From Dipodascopsis uninucleata var. uninucleata (taxonomy: Eukaryota > Ascomycota > Lipomycetes > Lipomycetales > Lipomycetaceae): a DNA stretch of 64,000 bases. The stretch lies in NCBI GenBank assembly GCA_030568195.1, contig JAJLTO010000003.1, positions 456,501-520,500 on the forward strand, given 5' to 3'. The notes under the pieces are model-generated. The model had not been told where the DNA came from and searched no databases. It worked only from the letters and a program-made list of their open reading frames with translations. The position numbers were made by a program, and so were the translations under genes. Shown here in pieces: positions 12,996-22,848 of the stretch (within the stretch, counting starts at the first letter, position 1; each line of letters opens with the position of its first letter).

Positions 12996-13831
12996 ATGTC
13001 TAGCGGGTAAGTAGCATTCAGATGAGGAATCTGGAGATTATTTTACTTGGATGAAAGAGTACATGTACTTTATTACTTGCAGTTTGGATGAGGTTATTAT
13101 GGAGGGCGATAGGAAGGATGAAGAAGGCGAATTCAACTCTTAGGATTTACCATTACTATTAACCACATTCTGGTGGATATTGATAGAGACTTTTGAAAGA
13201 CATCTTTGGCACAATGTGTCTATACTTGTCGTGTATTTAATTTAAGTTGGGTTTTCAGATATGATGGACTTGTTATGGATATGTGATTAGTGGTTCTCTT
13301 GCAGTCTTCGCGATAATTAGAAGCGGTAGCATTACACTGGAGATACTTCATTTTTATCAATATCCTTGAAAAACATTAGAGTGATGATTATTTAAAGACA
13401 CCTTACTCTCTATCATCCAAGTTAAAATAGATGTTTACAGATAACTGAAGAATGAAAGTCGTAAAGGATGATTAGTTGTGATAGAGATGTACTAATAGAT
13501 ATAACCTCTATTTATAGTGCCGAAGTTCTCTACGTCTTAATCGCCGTCGTCGGTGTCTCCGTTGCTAGCTGGTTTTTGACCCCTAAGGGCGATAGCCAGA
13601 CGTAAGTGATTTTTCGGTGTATTTTTGATGAATTTAATGGGTTTTGCTAACGATTTGTGTTGAATTTGATATAGTGTGGTGAGAAGCAGTATTATCTTGA
13701 CTCTTGCCATGTGCTATATTATGTGGGCTCTTACCTATTTGAGTCAACTTCACCCTCTTATCCAGCCCATGAGAAGCGATCTCCGCCCTGAATTTGCTGA
13801 GGGATACGGAGAGTACATGGATATGGAGTAA
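12996..13831 (+). CDS. VMA9: V-ATPase V0 subunit e (Vma9)
   Basis: Small hydrophobic subunit of the membrane sector of the vacuolar proton pump, needed for V0 assembly. Exons 12996-13006 (11 nt, MSSG), 13518-13601 and 13675-13831 give 83 residues against 73 in yeast. Two membrane helices are clear: LYVLIAVVGVSVASWFL and IILTLAMCYIMWALTYL. The hallmark tail QLHPLIQPMRSDLRPEFAE matches yeast QLHPLVAPRRSDLRPEFAE. An extra nine residues (GYGEYMDME) follow. The first intron is 511 nt, far above the 55-160 nt usual here, with TACTAAT near 13490 as branch site; the second is 73 nt. The gene is too short for simple frame scans and was found by its conserved exons. Confidence 0.95.
13374..13454 (+). 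ncRNA. Possible intronic C/D-box snoRNA
   Basis: Inside the long first intron of VMA9. A perfect box C (GTGATGA, 13381-13387) and a box D (CTGA, 13445-13448) are 57 nt apart, and the outer bases CATT (13374-13377) and AATG (13451-13454) can pair as a short terminal stem. Box D lies about 40 nt before the branch site. Internal C' and D' boxes are not convincing and I could not match a guide to rRNA from memory. Chance occurrence is quite possible. Confidence 0.25.
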
Positions 13832-16183
13832 GCGCGTGCATAGAACTTATAGCAGATCGATTGATTTTTACCATTACTACTATTCTCTGATTTGAACGAT
13901 TCAAAGCATATAATAATGTCATTTTTTTACCAGGGTGGACTTTTACCTTTTATTATAGAGGATTAATTATTTTATACTATTGTTGTCATCTATTGATTTC
14001 TTATTTTACTCTTTTTTACTCTTTTTGGTTGTGTATTCTGCCAGGTGTGGTGATTGGTTTGGGATGGTAGAGAAAATAGCTTTGACGCAAGGCGCATGTT
14101 CATGATATTTTATAGTTGCAATTGATAGATTCTTCTTCTAAAAAACGTTTTTTTGTGTAGTCTGTTCGGTATTATTCATTATTTTAGATGCCTACTTTAT
14201 TTCGGTTATTAAGAACAGAGATTGTCAAAGTGAATGTGGCATATAAGTTTAGGTTATGAGGTACGAAAGGAGTGAAGTTTTTTTGTTCCGAGTTCGCAGT
14301 TCCCCGTCAACATCGCTTGGAAGAAGCTTACTATTGAATGCGCAGTACTAGATCGACTATGCAGAATATTTTCTGAACTTCTTTATTGTTAAATGGAATG
14401 TAACAGCATAATATTTACATTTTATGATTAGTTTGATATCCGATTAGGGGAGATAGGTGACTGTAGAAGGCAGTTTATTTATCTATTGCCAGATATAAAA
14501 GTATCTATTGAATATGAAATTTGTTCACATGAAGATCACTGTTTACTCTCAGATTAGTGGAAATGACTAATGAAAGAGCGGAAGAGTCTGCCTGCATGGC
14601 ATGTAGTTAGATTAAAAGCCTGCTGGACAAGGAGTTGCAAAAGAATGTTAAGTTTAATATCTTATAGATCTCAAGATATACTTAGTAAGTTTAAACAGGT
14701 TGTTAAGTGGCTTTCAGCGACAATTACAGTTTGCTAGTTCATTCGGTACTTCAAGCATCTCCGGAGTATATGCAATGCTTACTAAATATGCATTCGATAT
14801 GAATGCTTCCTTGTCGTTAACAACACAGTCATAAAGGCAAAAAGTTTACAAAGCTACTGGAGCCCAGTTGTAGAACTATTCTTATTCGTTACCGCTGGAA
14901 GTACTATCATGCGTTATGTATTGTCTGCAGCTTTTCCATTGTTTTCTTGTCACCACCTTGAGCAATATAAGACTTTCGTTTGCTACAATTGTCACTCATA
15001 ATGGTATTTAACGACACATAGATGAACAAGGACTCTTTAGTGCCATAATTCATATTGATGAATTAGAGCTAATTTTCTAGGAAGAAGTTGTTCTACGGGT
15101 TGGTCCGACATACATTTGGAGTTGACTTCATGTTAGTATATTGACACTAATTTATGCCTGTATTAGTCTAGAGAAGATAAAAGAGTGAACGGTATACATG
15201 TATAAGCATAGAAAGTGTACATAGTTCAACCATTCTTTATCATAGGCCTCGAAATTAGTCCGTGTCTTGGTCAATATCTGGTTTTTTAATTGTCATTTTG
15301 CTATAGTAAATTGCTGTTCACGATTTTCATCTGATCATCTCAGTCAGCGTTAAGCAGGATTTTGACGTAGCACTAACCAGAATTGTGTAAAAGTAAACAG
15401 AGCAATTCGCGCCAACGTCATCAGGAAATTAATTTACATTCCAAGTTCTTTAGATGCTCAGCCTTCTTAAATTTCCCTTCATTTCCTCCATTGTGATTTG
15501 GACAACTTTGTATAGATTATTTGTTAATAAAAATTAAATTGTGTGTGTTTTTTTGTTGTGTAAACAGAAGACAATAATATAAGAATAGTTCTGCTGTGCA
15601 TCAAAGCTATTGTACGCGACGCTCCTTCTGGTAAGGCATAGAAAAGTCATGAACTGAAATTGACTGTGGTACCTTTACAAAGCTTCCAAAATACACAACT
15701 AGCGCTAAATTACGTTTTATTTTAGTTGTTTTTGCAGACTCTTATTTTTGTTGCTCGTGGACATTTGCTTTTTCTAAATACCTCGAGAAGAGATATCTTG
15801 GCTCCTCCATATATCGATATACTCTCGTCTTTCTGCCAGATCCATGCTATTCTTCTCACGGAAAAAACAATACACAGTCTCGAGAGAAAAATCACGAGTT
15901 CATATTTATTTTTTCAGATTCTTTTTTTGACTTTGGATTCTATTTTGTAACCATTTTGCTCTTGTTATTATTTCCCTTGTTAATTTTGCGTGGATTTTGT
16001 TCTCCCAAATTAACATCATTTTTAAAGATATTAAGTAACAGATAACATATCGCATATTTCAGTATTTCTGAGGCTCTTCTGAGGAACAACTAGAGCTGAA
16101 ACGCAAGAGGCCAGCAAATGAGTTGAGGAAGCAACTTAAACAGCACACTTTAAATCAAGGTGTAAGGTCTTGTATCATTTATC
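13832..16183. other. Gene-free region, 2.35 kb
   Basis: AT-rich sequence between the VMA9 stop and the next + strand gene. Only short frames without conserved features, the longest about 74 codons at 15726-15950 with no recognisable motif. No RNA gene recognised. Confidence 0.45.
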
Positions 16184-19002
16184 ATGGCGACAGACGAGGA
16201 CGCAAATGCTATGCAAGAGAGGATAAATCTTCTCGAACAGAGAGCTTCGCTACTTCACGCAGAAAACATTGCCGCATTCGAGACAAACAGAGAACTTTTT
16301 AAGGTAAGAATGTGCTTGGCGGGTGGGGAAGTGAGCCAGTTGGTGTTCTGCTAGAAAATCTCTTAAGTTCAAATTTGCTAACAGCTTGCACAATCATATA
16401 GAGAATACAGGAGCTCAATTCCTGCTTAATAGCATCAGAGAGTTTGGTAGAAAAGCTGCTCAATGGACGGCCCCAGAATGATAGCTTCGGCGAGAACTTT
16501 CATGTTAAATCACCAAGCAGTGAATCAGAGATTTCCACCACAAGTACTAAATCTCCAACAAATGAATCTTCAGCTGATAATAGCTTTGCAAGTATTAATA
16601 CAGACATACGATCCCGACGGCAGCCCAGTAGTTACAGCAGCAACATTACCAGTCATATGAATCGCTTTGAGGTTTTGCTCGATGAGTTTTGCTCCGAATT
16701 CGAAAAATCTGACGATGAATATACTAGTCCGAAGACTGGTCAATATGCGAGTCCACAATTCTCATTACAGATGACGAGCAGTCCGCAAAACGAGAACTCT
16801 CGCGAAAATGATTCCAGGAAGGCACTAAATGATTCTAGATTGGTATTTAAAGATATCAATTATATCAACAATAGGAGCGACTTCTCGCGACACAATCATA
16901 AACGTACTAAGCATAGAATACAATCGCCTACTTGCTTAAAATTCTCTCTTGCTGCTGCTCTTGAAAACTGTGCTACAACTATTGCGGAGACTAATGCTCA
17001 AAACCGTACTAGTAGGAGCACAAGGGACGGGTTCCATATCTTAAACAGTTTCCGGAAAAGATCATCTACTGAAATACATTATCCTAAGCGGAATCCTCAC
17101 AGATCGCAGCTAGAAAAGAGGAGGCAGCGCTCCAGATTACCGATTGATCCTAAGCTCCTTCCTATTGTAACGACACCTACCGAGGTCTCAAGCCATAGTC
17201 ATACATCATCAACGACATCTAAGTCAACGACAGATTTTGAAGTAGAATCTCCATCACTTACGGTGTCTAATCGTATTTATCATCGGGGTCACAGCAGATA
17301 TTCTTTCTCCTCCGCCGAGAATTCTCCGCCGTTGTCGTCCTTTATGCCCACATACAGATCATATCATTGTCGGCAATCTTCCAATACGAGTTTGAAAGAT
17401 TACCCAATACATACGACAATTGTTTCTACTGAACCAGTGTATAGGTTCAAGTCAGATCGTACTGAATCGATTAACACTTACACGCCGCTTAATGTAGGTA
17501 ACATTAGAGAATTTGAGGTAGTATCTCAGACATTAAAACGAGTTATGCAAGCTGATGACAGGAACGGCATAAATAAGCCTGCTCGACTTCATAAGAAGAA
17601 TACGCCGCGAAACAAGCCATCGCCTAAATATAAATTTACCTCCGACGTCGAATTTTATCGTTCTCGAGTGTGTTCGAGCGTATCATCTTTAACAAGCTCA
17701 TCAGAGGCGTCAGTACAAGATTGCGGAACCTTGGATAGTTTTGATTCATTAGCCATTAATGACGGTCATAATATGGATAGTCGCCAGACTGTGATATCAG
17801 AGACCAGCGGGTTTAACTACAGCAAGTTCAACGAAGTCCACAGAACACCAATTGTTCTTAAGAAGCAGTCCATGCCGTTAATAAGAAGGAACATATCAGC
17901 TCTATCACTACTTTCAACGCATTCATTGAAATTTAACCAGAAACTGCCAACAATTGCTAGTGATGTGGGCACGTTTGTACTTTCTCCGGCAAGGAATTGC
18001 TCTGCGAAGAAGTCTATTTCAGGCACAGGGTCGGCAGCGAAGCGACTCCAACAGCTACAGTATGAAAGCAGCACGACAAGGTCAATATCTACTATTCAAA
18101 CCTCACTTGAGAATACTTTATCTAGAGTATCTTCCTTATTTCGTTCCATGTTCTCTTCTATCAACAAGCAACTCTCAGGTACAATTGAAATCAGTAATGA
18201 ACATTCACAGCGGTATATGGACAGCGACTCGAACTCTAACGAAAACGCTGTCGTTTCGTTACCAGTCCTATCTCCAAAGGACCTCCATCCTGCACCATCG
18301 TGTTCTCTAGAAGATCCTACTCCCATCACTGGCAGGAAAGACTCAATGCGACTACAGCATAATCAGAATGAATTTCTCCGTGCTAGCACGAGCAGTTCAC
18401 GGAACCATATTTTGCAAATAGAGCATCATGTTGCATCCGGTAGTAATGCTAAGGACTGTGATAGTAACAAAGATACACATCATAGTTTTAAAGGTACTGG
18501 CCGTTGTCATATGTCAGATTCGGCGCGAATTGAGGCAGACAACAAACATCATGAGATTGGCAGCAGGCCCCAAATCATCTCTGCAGTTCTGCCACCAGAA
18601 GTTCTTGACACTATTGATCCCGGATCTTATACAAAAAGGACACCATCACTCTCAAGTTCGGCTAATCAGAGTATATCTAATGAAGATGTGAAGTCTTTTT
18701 CGCCTCGCCGAATAAGTCTTACATGGATGAACATATTCAAGCGCAAGCCTGTTCTAGAGGATTACATTTCATTCCCTTCGTTTCCCTCTCATCATCGTCG
18801 ACTAATGGGTTCAGTAGATTGGAGCTTTGAAAACTCTTTTAGAAGTAGTTTTTCAAGCAATTTAACTGCTAACTCTGATGTACAGACCAATATCATAAGC
18901 AATAGTACTAGTAAGAGCATTCGACGATCAAATGACCATGTCTACTGCTCTTTAATCGATGAGCTATCGTTGGAAGAAGCTCTAAACAGCCCATTATATT
19001 AA
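16184..19002 (+). CDS. Ser/Thr-rich protein of 906 residues, function unknown
   Basis: Exon 1 16184-16303 and exon 2 16402-19002; the 98-nt intron has GTAAGA, CTAAC and TATAG signals. Residues about 10-62 form a probable coiled coil (MQERINLLEQRASLLHAENI, RIQELN..LVEKLL). The remaining ~840 residues are low-complexity, dominated by Ser, Asn, Thr and basic residues, with many SP and TP sites that look like proline-directed kinase targets. A more ordered basic and aromatic segment lies near the end (RRISLTWMNIFKRKPVLEDY, about 795-815), then VDWSFENSF and DELSLEEALNSPLY. No catalytic domain or membrane segment is seen. Composition resembles regulatory or cytoskeletal scaffolds, but I cannot name a family. 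The splice is supported because it extends the coiled coil in frame. Confidence 0.8.
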
Positions 19003-19569
19003 ACAAGAATCTATATATTAATTGTTCCTTGCAGTCAATCTGGAAATAAGGAGAAACGACGCTCTTTTTTATTTAATAATTGGCATTGGTAATTTTATAG
19101 CATTTGTGGTTTTGTTATGATACCTTTTTCTTTTGTGCTTTCTGCCTAGTTTTCATGGGATTTCTGCCCTACATAGAGGTTTTTTAATACATATTTCAAA
19201 CTTGAGTAGCTAGCAAGTTCTGTATTACGAATTGGCGTAACCTCACATAAGTCTCAGAGAGATTAAAGGGCTATTTATGCCTCCCATTGTTATATATTTA
19301 TATTTTCATGGTAATAAAATATTTTGGATTTCAAATCTTTTCAGCAATGTGGCCATGACAAACGAAATTGGCAGATTTCATCCCAAGATTCAGTGTCAGT
19401 GACAGATTTTAAAAATGCACCTAACTTTTCATCTAATCTACAGTTTTAATTCGTTCGTATAAATATTTCTCTGCCAATGTAGTGAGCAGATACCAAATGT
19501 TTGGAAGAACAATGCAGCCTACACTATATATATGATATATTACTAACAAGTAAATTATTAACTATTAAA
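19003..19569. other. Convergent 3' flanks
   Basis: AT-rich, between the stops of the Ser-rich gene and the arrestin gene. No gene or repeat recognised. Confidence 0.4.
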
Positions 19570-21210
19570 TCACCTGCCCTTTTCATCATTGTCAAATTGC
19601 TCTACGTTTGAATAATAGGCAGGCGGTAATGAAATATAAGGTCTAGGTCCCTCGATAGGCGGTGCATGAGCTGAAAGGGATTCATCATATGTAGGAAGAG
19701 CGTCATCTTTGTTAAAGTTCAATTGTGCATTTTTCTTAGGAAACTGATTAGAAGACGCTGACCCTAACGATGCATTTATGAAAGCTGGGGGCGGTACTAT
19801 ACCGGAATAGACTTCGATTTTACACAATAATTGTATCTTCTAAAGATATTACGTATAGTTAGCAAAGCACTATGCCATATTTTAAAAAAAAAAGAACAAT
19901 AGGATTGTATTTCACCGACCTCTATTGGTGAATTTTGTCCATAAGTTAATCCCATTATATATTCAATCATGTAGGTACGAAGTATATTGCAAGTCTTGAA
20001 GCTGGGTGGAACGGTGTCAGAAATCGATATAACACCAAGTGAACTGGTATCCAATCTATACTCATATCCTTCGGCATTATTCGACACACCTACTGCTTCA
20101 ATCATAAGATTATCAAAATCGAGAATGCGGCTCTTGTAGATCAAATTAGTACTCATAAGGCCTGCAGACACGATTGTGCTCTCAATCAAATTGATTTTTA
20201 ATTCCCGAAGATAAACTGGTGCACATAATGCTTGGTCACTGCTAATATTCAATCTGATGGGTATATTTTGAGTAGGAACTACTATTGCAGGATATGGTAG
20301 TCGCGCCTCAATAAAGAAAGGTTCACTCGGTCTCTTAATAATACCATTACTAACCTTGGAAAGACTAAAGATGTGCTTCTTTCTGCTTGCCTCAATCTCT
20401 AGCGTTTCTTTGTTTGCCGGTATATAGCTCATTTGATGCTCTCGCCTAATAAATGAATATTGATTCCCGCCCGGACGTCGCGGTGGTTCAATAGGAAGAA
20501 AAACAAAAGGACAATATTTGCGAAAGCTGAGTTTCAACTTAGAAGTTCTTGCAACTGTCGCTTTAATATAATATCTGATAGAAACGTTTGGATGACTAAC
20601 CGATGGTGGTAATGTATCAATAATATGCACTCGACCAGGAGACATATTCTGTAAGTTTTTGGCCGATACAAGTTTTGAGATGAGACTACTTGGGTCCTCA
20701 CACTTGCTATTTAATGGCATCTTGAAACTAAAAGGATACACATATTCACCAGGATTAATCGTATAGCCTTTAAATGAACTTGAGGAAGAAACATTTTTTT
20801 GAATATTTTCTGGAGGAAAAAGCGTTTTCGAGATATATAAAAACTTGTGCCTTTCGATCACTTTCCTTCCAGAAGAGCCCACAGTTTGAATTCCTGGCAT
20901 ATCAGCCGAAGCTATATTGACAACCGAACAACCTACACATTATATATAAAAGTTAGTATTACGAATATAGATCTAAATATCTAAGATTCAGATTCACTTC
21001 GCACCCTCTAGCTTAACTGTAATATGAGAGATCGATTCTTCATTGTCTGTTCGAAATATCACACGGCCGCCGACATCATCTAGGTTCGTGAAAGAGTGGT
21101 TCAGAACGTTATCCACTGGGGATAGTAATATGCCGTTAGACTAATAAAATCAATGTGGATTTCCAATACCGAACGTTAGCACTCTCACCTTCAAGAATTA
21201 ATTCAGACAT
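19570..21210 (-). CDS. Alpha-arrestin family ubiquitin-ligase adaptor
   Basis: Arrestin-related trafficking adaptors recruit the Rsp5/Nedd4 ligase to plasma-membrane transporters. Four exons: 21210-21189, 21115-21005, 20932-19920 and 19839-19570, giving 471 residues. The arrestin N domain starts MSELILEVDN..GGRVIFRT and continues ISHITVKLEG across intron 2; YTINPGEYVYPFSFKMP is the typical strand pair; the C domain spans residues about 235-395. The tail carries PPAYY (a PPxY WW-binding motif) and LPTYDES (LPxY), both near the C-terminus, which supports Rsp5 binding. The intron 1 acceptor is fixed by a TCTAAC branch at 17 nt, since the nearer AG would create a stop. Donors of introns 2 and 3 (GTGCGA, GTCGGT) are unusual. 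I cannot say which yeast ART it matches. Confidence 0.85.
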
Positions 21211-21727
21211 AATTAATAATAAATATATATATCAAAACGAGTTTCATTAATTCACTCAGTAAGCATATAATAAAAGAGTACGTTGAGATATTTTATATAA
21301 CAGCCTTCAAACTGACGTTAAGTTGCTACTAGTATGAAGCTTTCTCCAATTCAAAAGAAAATATAATATTGATAGAGCATATATATTATATATTCTCTAC
21401 AATGTCATTAAAACATAGCATTAAAGAGAATATCAGAAAGTGTGCATCATTCAAGTACATGGGATTTACTAGTAAGAAGCATGACTAAAATGTACTTACT
21501 CTCTCTCCTCAGCATAGCCACATTGGAAGAGAGTCTAGTAGTTTTAAGTCGTGGACTTACAACAATACACTGAGCAGCGCATTTTGATCGTTGAAGTACG
21601 CCACCAAGACCACGGAACAAAAATAATTTTGTTATACGAAGATATTTAATACCAGATATACATATATTTACTATGTAAAACACAATATTTTCTACTCAAA
21701 CAAACCGTAAAATCAATTACAATGCTT
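21211..21727. other. Intergenic region between RPS24 and arrestin gene
   Basis: AT-rich promoter of the arrestin gene plus RPS24 3' flank. A 78-codon frame at 21447-21683 (-) has no features that support a gene. Confidence 0.4.
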
Positions 21728-22595
21728 TTACTTCTCCCTCTTGTTTGGCTTCTTGCCAGTACCCCGAGTCTTCTTGTCACCTATATAACAAAATAAATTC
21801 ATTAGTGTCCATACCTAGTTGTATATAAACAATGTCAAACTTCAACTTACGGTTCTTTCTCTGTTTTCTCTGCTGTCTGCTAGCCTTTTCAACCTTAGTA
21901 GCCTGGCCAATTCTGACAAGACGGTATGCTGGCTCAAACTTCTTTAACTCAGCATTAGAGTCGTAGATCAAGGCAAAACCAGTCGACTTGCCGCCTCCGA
22001 ATTGAGTGCGAAAACCGAAGACAGAAATATTGTCCTTTTCAGACTTGTAAAGAGTAGCAAGTCTTTCTCTGACCTCGTCCTTTGAGACATTAGCACGGTT
22101 GGGATGGAGGACATCGACAACCATTTGGCGACGAGCCAAAAGAGAGTTTCTAAGGAACCTATCACAAAATAACTAATTAGATATCTTCCAAAAATGAATA
22201 ACACATCCTCAACATCTAATAACTGCGAGCTTATAGTAAAATCATGAATAATTTTCTTTCCTAGTATTTTCTTATGATGACACCATCATAAAAACAGGCG
22301 CTCTAAACTTCTCGATAAATAGATTCGAATTCAATGGACGAATCTAGTATTGGACAACATATAACAGGCGATAAAACAAACACATATTTCATAATTTCAG
22401 CTTACTTTCTGGTACGGATAGTAACGGAGTCACTCTGTTGACAATTCGTTAGCATAACGGTTTCCTCAGTTCATTCTGTAGTCAAACAAGTGACAAGAAA
22501 TCCGTATAATAATCATTAAAAACATCAAATATTAAATATAAATAATGTAATGCTATAACAATTACACGTCCAAAGTAATCAATTATACTTACCAT
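21728..22595 (-). CDS. RPS24: 40S ribosomal protein eS24
   Basis: Small-subunit ribosomal protein needed for 18S rRNA maturation. Four exons: 22595-22593 (just the ATG), 22434-22406, 22158-21851 and 21780-21728, giving 130 residues (yeast 135). The assembled start [20 protein letters not shown] and the core [20 protein letters not shown] and [20 protein letters not shown] match yeast Rps24 almost residue for residue; the C-terminus [16 protein letters not shown] is basic. An intron directly after the start codon is common in ribosomal protein genes. The introns are 158, 247 and 70 nt; the second carries a perfect 8-bp hairpin at 22272-22291. Three telomere-type boxes lie 166-253 bp upstream of the ATG. 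Confidence 0.97.
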
Positions 22596-22758
22596 TTTTA
22601 TGTACTTTAACTAAACAACAGGAGTTGATGCTATGAAAGGATTCACCATTTAATTCCAATAACTCTTCTTCGAAGTTGAATCTCTTCAGGTTGTAGTGTA
22701 TAGATTTAGCAGATGGTATATTTGGTGCATATAATCTATGTGACTGCTTATTTGAGTT

Positions 22759-22848
22759 ATACCCTAACTTCCGTGCCCTAAAAATGAAACTAGTACGATG
22801 TCTCGACAGTATAACCCTAAATACTAAGTGTAATTAAGATAACCCTAT
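22759..22848 (-). promoter_or_regulatory. Cluster of three ACCCTA/TTAGGGT boxes upstream of RPS24
   Basis: ACCCTAA at 22761-22767, AACCCTAAA at 22813-22821 and AACCCTAT at 22841-22848, all in the same orientation. TTAGGGT is the binding sequence of Tbf1-type (telomere-box) factors, which in many yeasts outside Saccharomyces control ribosomal protein and snoRNA genes. Position and number fit an RPS24 promoter element; the binding factor is inferred. Confidence 0.6.

Noticed and set aside
21115-21188. Nearer acceptor (ATTAG, around 21137) for arrestin intron 1
   Set aside because: It puts a stop codon directly after the junction; the later CCCAG acceptor gives an open frame, a proper branch distance and the expected arrestin strand.
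21447-21683. 78-codon minus-strand frame between RPS24 and the arrestin gene
   Set aside because: No recognisable motif; overlaps expected 3' and 5' UTR space.
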